DNA from: Candidatus Endomicrobiellum cryptotermitis
GTDB lineage: Bacteria; Elusimicrobiota; Endomicrobiia; Endomicrobiales; Endomicrobiaceae
Direction of reading: 5' to 3'
NCBI GenBank assembly: GCA_031257835.1
Contig: JAIRNY010000019.1
Span: 1 to 59,104 of the forward strand
Length of the DNA: 59,104 bases
Below the pieces are notes generated by a model, which had not been told where the DNA came from, made no database searches, and saw only the letters and a program-made list of their open reading frames with translations. The position numbers and the translations under genes are program-made. Shown here in pieces: positions 17,343-26,520 of the stretch (positions are counted from its first letter, which is position 1; every line of letters starts with the position of its first letter).

Positions 17343-18818
17343 CTAACTTCTGCTAAAAATCGTTTCTTTTAGTTTATTTGCAACCAAGTTATTATACATT
17401 TTTTCATATTTAAAAACAGACTTATCCCACGAAAAATCGCTATTTAAAGCATTCAACATTAAAATATTCCAGTTTTGCTTGTCTTTAAATATTTTGTCTG
17501 ACTTTAAAATTGTTTGGACAAAATTTTCACCATAAGTTATATTAAACACAAAACCATTTCCCTCTTTTGTGAAATGATTATAGTACTTTATAGTGTCTGA
17601 AAGTCCACCTGTACGATTAACTACTGGAATAGTCCCATAAGCTAAAGCTATCATTTGACTAAGTCCACAAGGTTCAAACCTAGAAGGCATCATGTAACTA
17701 TCACAACCTGCATAAATTTTATGTGCAAGTTTCTCGTCATAATCAAAAAACACAGCAACCTTTTTTGGCATATTTAATGCAGCTTTCTTTAATTTATCCT
17801 TTATCTCATTATCACCTGAGCCTAAAATAACAAACTGCATATCACAATCTTTTAAAGTGTACAACGCATCTATTATAATGTCAAAACCTTTTTGATTATC
17901 TAACCTTGAAACACAACCAAACAGATGCATATTATCATTTACTTTAAAACCACATTTTTTTTGTAAATCCTCTTTACATAGTTTTTTGTTATTTAATTTA
18001 TTTTTATCATAATTTGCTGCTATATATTTATCTGTTGAAGGGTTCCAATAATCATAATCTATGCCATTTAAAATACCATAAATTTCATCATGCCTAGAAT
18101 TTAACACAACCTCCATACCTCTTCCATTAAACTCTTTTATTTCCTTTGCATAAGTAGGACTTACAGTAGAAACAGCATCAGCCGTAGCAATACCACACTT
18201 CATAAAATTTACCCTATTATAATATTCTAGCTTATCTGAAGTAAAATCTTCCCAAGAAAAACCAGCTTCTTCTATTGTACAGGCACTAAATTGCCCTTGA
18301 TAAGCAATATTGTGTATTGTAAATACGCAAGAAGTGTTCCAAAAGAAACCATCGTTTTTCAAATTTGTTTTAAGATATGCTGGAATTAACCCTGTTTGCC
18401 AATCATTACAATGTATAATGTCTGGTCTAAACATTAAGGCTTTAACAGATTCTAAAACTGCTCTACAAAAAAATATATATCGTTCTTTGTTATCGCTATA
18501 ATCTAAACCAGCATTACCATATACTCCAATACGATTAAAAAAATGCATATTCTCTATAAAATATACTTCTATTTTATCTTTTATCTTACAATACTTTATT
18601 CTAAAACTCTCAATACTTTTCCCTACCTGGACATTTAACCTAAATGGAAGTATTTGTAAATTATATTTTTTACCGTCTACACTTTTATATTTTGGCAAAA
18701 TAATTTTCACATTGTGACCCAACTTTTTTAAATATTTAGGCAACGTTCCAACAACATCTGCCAAACCACCAACCTTTACAAAAGGAACACACTCTGAAGC
18801 AACCATTAAAATATTCAT
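17343..18818 (-). CDS. glgA: Glycogen synthase (ADP-glucose type, GT5)
   Basis: The 491-residue protein elongates alpha-1,4-glucan from ADP-glucose. The GT5 N-terminal KVGGLADVVGTLPKYL supplies the ADP-glucose-binding KxGG motif, and the C-terminal fold has SRFEPCGLSQMIALAYG and the RTGGLSDTI motif. This indicates polyglucan storage. Its ATG follows directly on the debris of a galT-like gene; after that gene's last frameshift, the remnant is in frame with glgA, so the upstream part of the transcription unit has been deleted. Only a weak AAGAGA precedes the ATG. Confidence 0.95.
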   Translation of the reverse strand: MNILMVASECVPFVKVGGLADVVGTLPKYLKKLGHNVKIILPKYKSVDGKKYNLQILPFRLNVQVGKSIESFRIKYCKIKDKIEVYFIENMHFFNRIGVYGNAGLDYSDNKERYIFFCRAVLESVKALMFRPDIIHCNDWQTGLIPAYLKTNLKNDGFFWNTSCVFTIHNIAYQGQFSACTIEEAGFSWEDFTSDKLEYYNRVNFMKCGIATADAVSTVSPTYAKEIKEFNGRGMEVVLNSRHDEIYGILNGIDYDYWNPSTDKYIAANYDKNKLNNKKLCKEDLQKKCGFKVNDNMHLFGCVSRLDNQKGFDIIIDALYTLKDCDMQFVILGSGDNEIKDKLKKAALNMPKKVAVFFDYDEKLAHKIYAGCDSYMMPSRFEPCGLSQMIALAYGTIPVVNRTGGLSDTIKYYNHFTKEGNGFVFNITYGENFVQTILKSDKIFKDKQNWNILMLNALNSDFSWDKSVFKYEKMYNNLVANKLKETIFSRS

Positions 18819-18825
18819 TTTAATA

Positions 18826-19238
18826 TCTCTTAAATAAAGTTCTCTTAAAAATTTTGCAGCATGTTCAGGAGTTTCTATAAAATCTCATGAGCACCAATCC
18901 CATCTATTTTATCGTATATACCATCTACTTCCTTTTTTAACGCAGTTTCAATATTTAATATAGGCTTGTTATTCGGAATTATTCTTAAATCCCAATTTTT
19001 TGAGCCTTCTTTTTTAGCAATGGTTAGGATATCGTCATTAGTCATAAATTCATTGCCTGGACAAAAAGGACATTTAGGAATATATATAGGATATTTACCA
19101 TAATCTAAAATTTTGTTAATTTTTCTTGACAAATCTATAATAACCCAATTATTTATCCAAAACAGGGTCTTTCCTAAAGTCAGACACTACTTTCCCTTCT
19201 ATTGTTTTTATTATAAACCAACCATACAATTTTAGCAT
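18826..19238 (-). pseudogene. galT: Galactose-1-phosphate uridylyltransferase-like remnant
   Basis: An ATG at 19238 opens 29 codons (ending SDFRKDPVLDK) that stop at a TAA. The next frame resumes WVIIDLSRKINK and carries the zinc-binding CPFCPGNE motif and RIIPNNKPIL. It reaches GAHEIL and a TAG, then a third frame reads ETPEHAAKFLREL straight into glgA. The protein is therefore broken by at least two frameshifts and cut off after about 135 residues, losing the catalytic HPH half. The intact enzyme would convert sugar-1-phosphates to UDP-sugars. Confidence 0.8.
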
Positions 19239-19254
19239 AACATTTTGTGAGATT

Positions 19255-20065
19255 TTAATGTTTTCTTTTAATATTCTTTTGTATCTTTTTGTTTTTAGAA
19301 GTATCTGGGTTATTTTTTACTGTAAAGCCAAGATAAATTTCATCTTTAAATAAATCTATATCATCATACTTTTCTTTTAATGCTTTTTTAGAAAGTATGT
19401 AATATTTTTTTGCTTCACTCATATTAGGATCTGTAACATATGCTGCACTAAAATATCTTGCAGCTTCTTTATAGTTTTTCTCGTTATAATATCGTATTCC
19501 TTGTTCAAAAATTACCTTAGCTTGTACTGCAGTTATGTTAGACAATTGAGTTACAATAAAATTTAAATATTTTATTGCCCCTGGTTTTTTAGGATCAATA
19601 GATAGGATTTGCTCAAATTTTTCTTTTGCAAAAACAAAATCTTTTTCATTGTATAATTCAATACCTTCTTGCCATATTGTCATAAACTGGATCTGATTTA
19701 AAAATAGGCAATGCATAGTTTAAATATACCACAGAGTTATCTTTTAGATAATTTTCCTGGTTTACATAAACAGTTTTAGAAGGGTACCTGTTATAAGAAC
19801 CTGCCAAAGTAACATTTCCAAACGAAAATGGCATAGATATAGCATACGCTCCAACATATATATTACTTAGCAAAGAAACAAAAGAAAAATCCATTCTTTT
19901 AGATAAAAGGTTAAAATTTGTTGAAGGAGAATTTATACAAGAAAACGAATTATTAGAAAAAGAAGCTATACTGTTTCCCATAGCGCAAGATTGTGCATCA
20001 TAATTTTGGAAAAAAAGTCTATCTGAAGAAATATTATTACTCGCAAAAATATCAATAGGAACCAT
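19255..20065 (-). pseudogene. PorV/UPF0164-like barrel plus TPR protein, broken
   Basis: The first segment (20065 to 19658) has the family-type opening NYDAQSCAMGNSIASFSNN and barrel-like strands, ending at FKSDPVYDN. It resembles outer-membrane PorV/UPF0164 proteins, but no signal peptide remains. A frameshift near 19680-19716 leads to a second segment (to 19255) with two tetratricopeptide units (EGIELYNEKDFVFAKEKFEQ and EQGIRYYNEKNYKEAARYF) and a lysine-rich tail. Much of the barrel appears deleted. It follows the decayed FHA and kinase genes in the same direction, so the three were probably one operon. Confidence 0.6.
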
Positions 20066-20077
20066 TAAAATTATTTT

Positions 20078-21084
20078 TTATTCTAGCCCAACAGTTAAAC
20101 TTATTGATAAATCCAAATATTTTACAATATTGAGATTATCATCAACTAAACTATACCTTGGATCCTTTAACAACATCCTATATTCCCCAACAGGGAGATA
20201 AATCTTTATAGAATAATTTCCTGACAAAGCAATAAACTTATTATACCCATTCTTTTCTTCAATAAAAACAATAGCATTAATAAAATTAAAAGAATAATTT
20301 TTGTAAAAACTTTTAGCCTCTTCCAACAATTGTCTTCTATAAACTATAATGGTAATTGTCTACTTCCATAATAGTTTTTAGTTTATCCTTTTTTAAATGT
20401 CTTATGTTTAATATTATACCGGAAATTTCATCTAACTTTTTATTGCAGATTTTCTTTTCCTTTTTCTTAGCAAAGAAATAATATCCAAAAAAAGCTAACA
20501 ACATTATAAAAGCAACTACACATATGTATATATAAATATTTCTTATTTTTTTCTTTTTTCAGATTTTTGGGTATTTCTATAGTTAATTTCTTTAGTTAAT
20601 TTCTTTGATATTTTCTTTAAAATCCTATCTTCGTATAAATTTTTCTGTAAATCATCATCACTAAATGACACAATATCTTTCTGAATATCTTTGGACAACT
20701 GAACAGTTTGGCCGTCATCATCTAAAGTATTTTTTACCTTCAAATTTACCATAAACACCTAAAAGATAATACTTGTCATCTGAAATAGAATTTTTTTGCC
20801 AATACTCTAATGTATAAGTACCTATACTATATAGTATCGCCATTGGAAAGAAGCTCTTGTTCTACAATAATTTTGCCATTAATTTTAGTGCCTGATACTG
20901 TGTTTTGATCTTTAATATAGTATTTGTCATTTTTTAAAATCAGAGTACAGTGATTATCTGAAACCAATGAATCATTTATAACAATATCATTTGTTTTTTT
21001 CTTCCCAATAAAAATTTTTTCTTTTCTTTTTAAAACATATTCACTTAAAATTTCTTCTTTTTTCTTTAGCAGCAACAAGGGCAT
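20078..21084 (-). pseudogene. FHA-domain membrane protein, multiply frameshifted
   Basis: An ATG at 21084 with AAGGAG upstream starts an FHA domain (IGKKKTNDIVINDSLVSDNH, then GTKINGKII and SNGDTI), a phosphothreonine-binding module. The frame stops at 20827. The domain end (IGTYTLEYWQKN) continues in a second frame. A third (20758-20543) holds a charged acidic/basic region, and a fourth a membrane helix (VVAFIMLLAFFGYYFFA). A last one (20329-20078) gives the C-terminal domain, ending LDLSISLTVGLE. At least four indels, several at poly-A tracts, have inactivated it. It lies between the decayed kinase and the PorV/TPR gene. Confidence 0.7.
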
Positions 21085-21119
21085 AAACTTTCTCCTTGCA
21101 ACAAGTCGTTATTGTTAAT

Positions 21120-23082
21120 TTAATATTTAAGAGACTTACCACAATTTAAACAAAATCTTAACTTTCTACCTTTTGAAATTACGTTAACATACCCACAATA
21201 CGAACAAACTACTGTACGTTCACCATCTTTTGTAGCAGCTGTTGCAGCTGCTTTTTTATCTAATTGTTTATTACTTCTACTTTTAGCAGCTTGTTTTACT
21301 CTGTCTTGTACAACTTCAACATTTTTATTAATAGGCAAAGAATCTTTCTTTGAAATTAAAGTTATCTCGTTAACATTAGCATTACCATTTGTCAGAGAAA
21401 CAGTAAAATTTTGTGTTACAAATCCTTTAGCAATAATTTTCCCTTTTACAACTTTACTTTTTGCAAATTTATAGTCCCAATCCCCTTCTTGATTAGTTTT
21501 ACCTAACATTACACCATTAACCCAAACAGCAGCACCAGAAATAGGCACTCTTTTACCATATTAATATATGAAACTTCTAAGTTTAAAAGGAATTTTTGCA
21601 TTATATAATTCAACACTTATAGAATTTATTTTTTCTATATTCACATCATCTTTAACAAAAGATTCAAATCCTTCTGCAAAAAAAGTAAATTTATATATAC
21701 CAATAGGTAAAGATAAAGAAAGGGGCTTATTAGCACTTATGTCTTGAACATCATACGATTTGTCATTATCTAATTTATTCTCATTTTCACTTGATTCTTC
21801 TGCTACTTCCTGAACCGACTGATCTTGCACATTTTCTGTATTTAACGTTGAAGAACTATTTTCTAAATGGATATTATCAGTTGAAGTAACAACTTGATTT
21901 TCTACATTTTAAGGTTTTTACTAAAATGCCTTTTAAATTTACTATTTTTTTCTTAAACCAATCATCAACTTCCTCAAAAATAGTTTTTCCTTTGGATTCA
22001 ACCTGTGGTTGCGGTTGTGAATACTTTTTTTGTCCATTTTTATTATTTTCACTATCAACTTGTTTAGCATCTGGAGTTCTAGTCCCTACTTTTGTTTGGC
22101 CCGCAACAAAATCTGTAGTATTAATCTTAATGACAGAGGCATCATTACTTATCATATTCATATCAATCGTTTTAACAAAGTTTGAAAGAGTAACAGAATC
22201 ATTAAACTCTTTTTCCATTATTTTTAAAATAAAAGATGAAAAATCTGAGATAATATCCTCTTCGCCTATACCTTTTAAAACTCGCCTTAAATCCCTGTAC
22301 ATTTCAATAGTTCTTTCATAGCGTAGAGTTTTGTCTATTTGAAGAGCTTTCGAAAGAATTTCTACAATTTCAGCAGGTAAATCTAACCCCTCTAAAAGAG
22401 TTTCATTGAACTCTCTGAAACTCTATTTAACACACAAGATCTCACCTCAGAAATACTGCCAGAAAAAAGCTTCTTACCTGTAAGCATTTCGTACAAAACA
22501 ATAGCTGTAGAAAATATATCAGACCTATGGTCTATATCTTTAGATCCTTTTATTTGTTCAGGAGACATGTAAGAATATTTGCCAGTTAAAATTGATTCCT
22601 CTAGATTTAGTATTTAGATCGTCTGCAGTTTTTGCAATACCAAAATCACTTAACTTAATATTGCCTTCAAAAGAAAGTAATACATTCCCAGGAGAAATAT
22701 CACGGTAAACTATACCATACGGTTTATTTGTAACAGGGTCCAGCGCAACACGATTTATTAAGACTTTCAAGATCTGTACCATTGACATGGTCCATTAAAA
22801 TATAAAAAGAGCCGTTATCACCTTTCCAAAAATGTTGTACCCTTACAATATTTGCATGCACAATACTTTTGGCAATTAACGCCTCTTTGTAAAGCATGTC
22901 AACAAATTTCAATTCAGAAAACTGACTTAAAAGTTCTTTGCAAGCAGCATAGTTTTTTAAGCTAAAGTCATATACTTGCCATAGAACCCCAAAACCACCA
23001 ATACCAATTTCTCTTACGCTTACATATTGCCCATTAACAACAAATTTAATACTCAGTTTTTTTGAGATTGATTATCAAGCAT
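21120..23082 (-). pseudogene. Hanks-type Ser/Thr protein kinase with PEGA and zinc-ribbon C-terminus, decayed
   Basis: From an ATG at 23082 the product breaks at once in an A7 tract. It then reads as a kinase: GIGGFGVLWQV glycine loop, AACKEL with the candidate ATP-binding lysine, [11 protein letters not shown] as catalytic loop (Tyr for the usual His) and [18 protein letters not shown] (APE-like), [17 protein letters not shown] and a C-lobe end at YRDLRRVLKG follow. Frameshifts lie near 23055, 22755, 22605, 22410 and 21910. The tail has PEGA-like beta domains (PLSLSLPIGIYKFTF; PISGAAVWVNGVMLGKT), interrupted by a TAA near 21550. It ends in a zinc ribbon, CSYCGY...CLNCGKS. It was the probable partner of the FHA protein that follows. 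Confidence 0.8.
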
Positions 23083-23251
23083 TAGTCATTAGTATATACC
23101 CTTTGCTTAAATTTTTAGTCAAATGGTGGCTATTATATCAATAATGGACATATTATTATTATTGTAATAATAAAAATAATATTAATCAAATTAGACCAAA
23201 AACAATAATTTTCTTAGGAATCAATAAAAGAAGTTTCTTTTGTATTAAGAC

Positions 23252-23854
23252 TTAAAACTTCTCAATAGTTGTTTCAACAACACCAAGCGATAATTCTGGT
23301 TCTGATATGTCATTTGTCTGACAAGCATCTTCAGACACGTCTTCAATAAGAGGCAATTCACTTAAATGTGCCAACCCAAAATGTTTTAAAAAGTCTTGTG
23401 TAGTTCCATAAAGTAAAGGTTTACCTAAAGCTTCTTTCCTACCAACTATCTTTACAAGTTTTCTTTCTAAAAGGGTATCTATGACACCAGAAGATTCAAC
23501 GCCTCTTATTTCATCAATCTCAGCTCTTGTTATAGGTTGTTTGTATGCAACCATGGCAAGTGTCTCTAAAGCAGACGGCGATAACTTCAAAACAGTTTTT
23601 TCCTTTAACAGTTTTTTAATCCAACTAGAATATTCTGGTTTTGTAGCAAATGTCCAACCATCTGCAATAAACTTAATATCGTAAGGCTTATTTAGTTTTA
23701 CACATTCATCCTGCAATTGATTTAAAATGTCATTTATATTAGAAATATCAGGACACTCAGATTTTAGTATATCTTTAAAATCTTTAAAAGTTAAAGGTCT
23801 TTCCGAAGCAAAAAGTAATACTTCTATAATTTTTTTAACTTCAGATGTTTCCAT
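23252..23854 (-). CDS. scpB: Segregation and condensation protein B
   Basis: ScpB binds ScpA and the SMC ATPase in the condensin complex that organises replicated chromosomes. The winged-helix protein shows IIEVLLFASERPLTF, LKLSPSALETLAMVAYKQP and a GKPLLYGTT end. I choose the ATG at 23854 because GAGGAAG lies 3-4 bases before it; an ATG 13 codons upstream has no such site. The C-terminal 30 residues are acidic and not conserved. scpA precedes it. Confidence 0.92.
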   Translation of the reverse strand: METSEVKKIIEVLLFASERPLTFKDFKDILKSECPDISNINDILNQLQDECVKLNKPYDIKFIADGWTFATKPEYSSWIKKLLKEKTVLKLSPSALETLAMVAYKQPITRAEIDEIRGVESSGVIDTLLERKLVKIVGRKEALGKPLLYGTTQDFLKHFGLAHLSELPLIEDVSEDACQTNDISEPELSLGVVETTIEKF

Positions 23855-23956
23855 CTTCTTCCTCTTGCACACCATCGATTTTAGAAACTCCATTTACAAC
23901 ATGCATATTATCATAAATTATAACATTATACTTTATTTGTGAAGTTATTTCCTCTA

Positions 23957-24688
23957 CTAACCTAAAACATTTTCTTGTACATTAACAATCTCTTCATTAT
24001 AAACCCTGTAAATTCGTATTTCTGCAAAGAGTTCAGATTGTTTAGCTATAATTTGCTTATTTTTTATTAACTCTAAAACTGCCATAAAACAGACTATCAA
24101 CGCAGCTTTGGAACTTTGGTTTTTTAGTATTTCTGTAAAAGAAACATATTGTTTTCCTTCTAAAATATCAAGAATTTCCCTAATTTTTACTTCTATAGGA
24201 ATTTCCTGATACATAATTTCTTTTATATTTTCAGGGACACTAAACAAAGCCTTGCGAAAACAATTTAATAAATCAAAAATCGTAACATTCAAAACAAAAT
24301 CTTGTTTGCTTATTATAGTCATTGGTCTATAATACACTTGGGCATTTTCTAAAACTTTATAGGATAAAAGCTTTCCAATTTCTTTATATTTTTGATATTC
24401 CAACAATCTATTTTTAAGCTGATCTAACATATCTTCTTCATCTTCTTGCAAATCATTACCTGATGGCAACAAAGATTTAGCTTTTATCTGCATAAGTGTA
24501 GAAGCCATTACAAGAAACTCACCGGCTATTTCAATGTTCAAATTTTGCATTAAACCTATATAGGCAAGATATTCAGAAGTGATATCAGCTATTTTTATTT
24601 CGCTAATTTCAAGTTCGTTCTTCTTTATAAGGTGTAAAAGAAGCTCTAATGGACCTTCAAACATGTCTATATGTATATCATAAGCCAT
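23957..24688 (-). CDS. scpA: Segregation and condensation protein A
   Basis: The 243-residue kleisin bridges SMC heads and ScpB. The N-terminal YDIHIDMFEGPLELLLHLI and the ITSEYLAYI and MASTLMQIKAKSLLP motifs are diagnostic, and the C-terminal winged helix begins around KAALIVCFMAVLELIK. The trpS stop lies 17 bases upstream, so trpS, scpA and scpB form a chain headed by the M50 protease. Confidence 0.93.
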   Translation of the reverse strand: MAYDIHIDMFEGPLELLLHLIKKNELEISEIKIADITSEYLAYIGLMQNLNIEIAGEFLVMASTLMQIKAKSLLPSGNDLQEDEEDMLDQLKNRLLEYQKYKEIGKLLSYKVLENAQVYYRPMTIISKQDFVLNVTIFDLLNCFRKALFSVPENIKEIMYQEIPIEVKIREILDILEGKQYVSFTEILKNQSSKAALIVCFMAVLELIKNKQIIAKQSELFAEIRIYRVYNEEIVNVQENVLG

Positions 24689-24704
24689 TTAAGTTCCCTA
24701 AACT

Positions 24705-25685
24705 TTAAAACTTTAGCGCATGCCTTATTTCAGTCATAGTTTCCCGAGCAAGTTCGCTTGCTTTTTGGTTTCCTTCATCAATTACTTTTTGCAAATAAGC
24801 TTTATCTGCAATTATTTCTTTTCTCTTTACTGTAAAAGATTTCATAAATCCTGAAAGCATTTCCATTAACTGTTTTTTGCATAACATACATCCAATTGAA
24901 CCTGCTTTACATTCTTGTTCTATGCTCATATAATCTGCAATAAATACTTTATAAAAAGAAAATACAGCACACTCCTCAGGGTGACCAATATCATCTTTTT
25001 TTACTTTTAATGGATCAGTAAACATATTCCTAATCTTTTCCTGCCAAATATCATCTTCCTCGCCAAGAAAAATTGAATTCTCATAGGATTTTGACATTTT
25101 CCGACCATCCAACCCTAAAAGCTTAGAGGCTTTTGTTAAACATTCTTTTGGCTCAATTAAAACGTTTCCATAAAAATTATTAAATCTTCTAGCTATTTCC
25201 CTAGCAAATTCCAAATGAGGAAGCTGATCCTCCCCTACAGGCACAAAATTTGCTTTATAAAGAAAGATATCTGCTGCCATTAAAACAGGGTACCCTAAAA
25301 AGCCATAGTTATTAAGATCTTTATTTTTTATTTCTTTTATCTGTTCTTTATATGTCGGACATCTCTCAAGCCAACCTAAAGGCGTTATCATAGATAGAAT
25401 TAAAAATAGTTCACTATGTTGAGTAACTTTAGATTGTCTAAAAACAACCGACTGTTTTGGATCTATTCCTGCAGTAATCCAATCTGCAAGCATTTCAAAA
25501 ATATTTTCGTCTATTTTAGATGTATCTTGGTAATCTGTAGTTAAAGCGTGCCAATCAGAAGACATATAAAAACACTCAAAATCTTTTTGCATTTCTATCC
25601 AGTTTTTTAAAGCCCCAAAATAGTGACCTAAATGAAGTCTCCCTGTAGGACGCATACCAGACAATACTCTTTTTTTATCATTCAT
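24705..25685 (-). CDS. trpS: Tryptophanyl-tRNA synthetase
   Basis: This class I synthetase (326 residues) charges tRNA-Trp. The HIGH motif appears as HLGH (residues 18-21) after MRPTGR, and KMSKS is intact in GRKMSKSYEN. It overlaps the upstream M50 protease by four bases (ATGA coupling). Typical bacterial length. Confidence 0.97.
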   Translation of the reverse strand: MNDKKRVLSGMRPTGRLHLGHYFGALKNWIEMQKDFECFYMSSDWHALTTDYQDTSKIDENIFEMLADWITAGIDPKQSVVFRQSKVTQHSELFLILSMITPLGWLERCPTYKEQIKEIKNKDLNNYGFLGYPVLMAADIFLYKANFVPVGEDQLPHLEFAREIARRFNNFYGNVLIEPKECLTKASKLLGLDGRKMSKSYENSIFLGEEDDIWQEKIRNMFTDPLKVKKDDIGHPEECAVFSFYKVFIADYMSIEQECKAGSIGCMLCKKQLMEMLSGFMKSFTVKRKEIIADKAYLQKVIDEGNQKASELARETMTEIRHALKF

Positions 25686-26338
25686 AAAATTGTCTCGCTA
25701 ATTTTAAAAATAATACCGCTCAAATGTGTTATAAAAAAATTAATCATAGGATACAAAAAACTCCAAACTAAACCTGAAGATAACACTATAAATAAAATTA
25801 TTAAACACACAAAAGGGTTTAAATTTAAATAATTTCTAGAAATATTCTTAGGCAAAAAATAGGCAACAATTTTTGAACCATCTAACGGAGGAATCGGTAT
25901 CAAATTTATAACAATAAGAATAAGGTTTACATTAAGCATTACATACAAGAAAATTCCTATTGACCCACCAAAACCGTTAGGGGAAGTAGTAAAATGACTA
26001 ATGAAACGTATTCCAATACCAGAAAATACAGCAAGTAATATATTAGAGGCAGGACCTGCAAAAGATACAATAACCGCATCTAACTTTGGATTCTTTAAAT
26101 TAGCATAATTTACAGGAACAGGTTTTGCCCAGCCAAAAAGTATAGGAGCTTTCATAAGTAAAAGCATAGAGGGAAGGACTATACTTCCAAAAAGTTCTAA
26201 ATGGACAAGCGGATTAAGCGTTATACGCCCAAGATTTTTCGCAGTATCATCGCCCCTTAAATGAGCTATATAACCATGCGAAACTTCATGAATTATAACT
26301 GAAAAAATAAAAACAACAATATATACAAAAACTTCCAT
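25682..26338 (-). CDS. Site-2 protease family membrane metallopeptidase (M50)
   Basis: The 218-residue protein has the zinc-binding HEVSHG (HExxH) in its first membrane helix. A downstream NLIPIPPLDGSKI supplies the third ligand, the aspartate of the NxxPxPxLDG motif. There are about five membrane helices and no PDZ domain, so it belongs to the compact group often found beside trpS and scpA. Its substrate is unknown. It is transcribed divergently from mnmG, with 182 bases between them. Confidence 0.9.
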   Translation of the reverse strand: MEVFVYIVVFIFSVIIHEVSHGYIAHLRGDDTAKNLGRITLNPLVHLELFGSIVLPSMLLLMKAPILFGWAKPVPVNYANLKNPKLDAVIVSFAGPASNILLAVFSGIGIRFISHFTTSPNGFGGSIGIFLYVMLNVNLILIVINLIPIPPLDGSKIVAYFLPKNISRNYLNLNPFVCLIILFIVLSSGLVWSFLYPMINFFITHLSGIIFKISETIL

Positions 26339-26457
26339 TTTGATTCCCTATACTATTGATACAACACTTAAAACTTGATATTTTATTTTATCTTTTTTTG
26401 AATATATTTGTCAATGAAAAATTATTGAAAAAATCGTTAAATTAAAACTTACACCAC

Positions 26458-26486
26458 TTGCTTTTTTCTATATAAAAAGATAAAAT
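26458..26486 (+). promoter_or_regulatory. Sigma70-like promoter of the mnmG operon
   Basis: TTGCTT (26458-26463) and TAAAAT (26481-26486) are spaced by exactly 17 bases, 34 bases before the mnmG ATG. A strong ribosome-binding site (GAGGAGAGG) lies between. Confidence 0.65.
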
Positions 26487-26520
26487 CCTTTTTATTTTTA
26501 ATATACAAAAGAGGAGAGGC

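Noticed and set aside
19255-23082. A row of about ten small hypothetical genes
   Set aside because: Domains continue across frame changes (FHA, kinase C-lobe, barrel-TPR), so these are pieces of three decayed genes.
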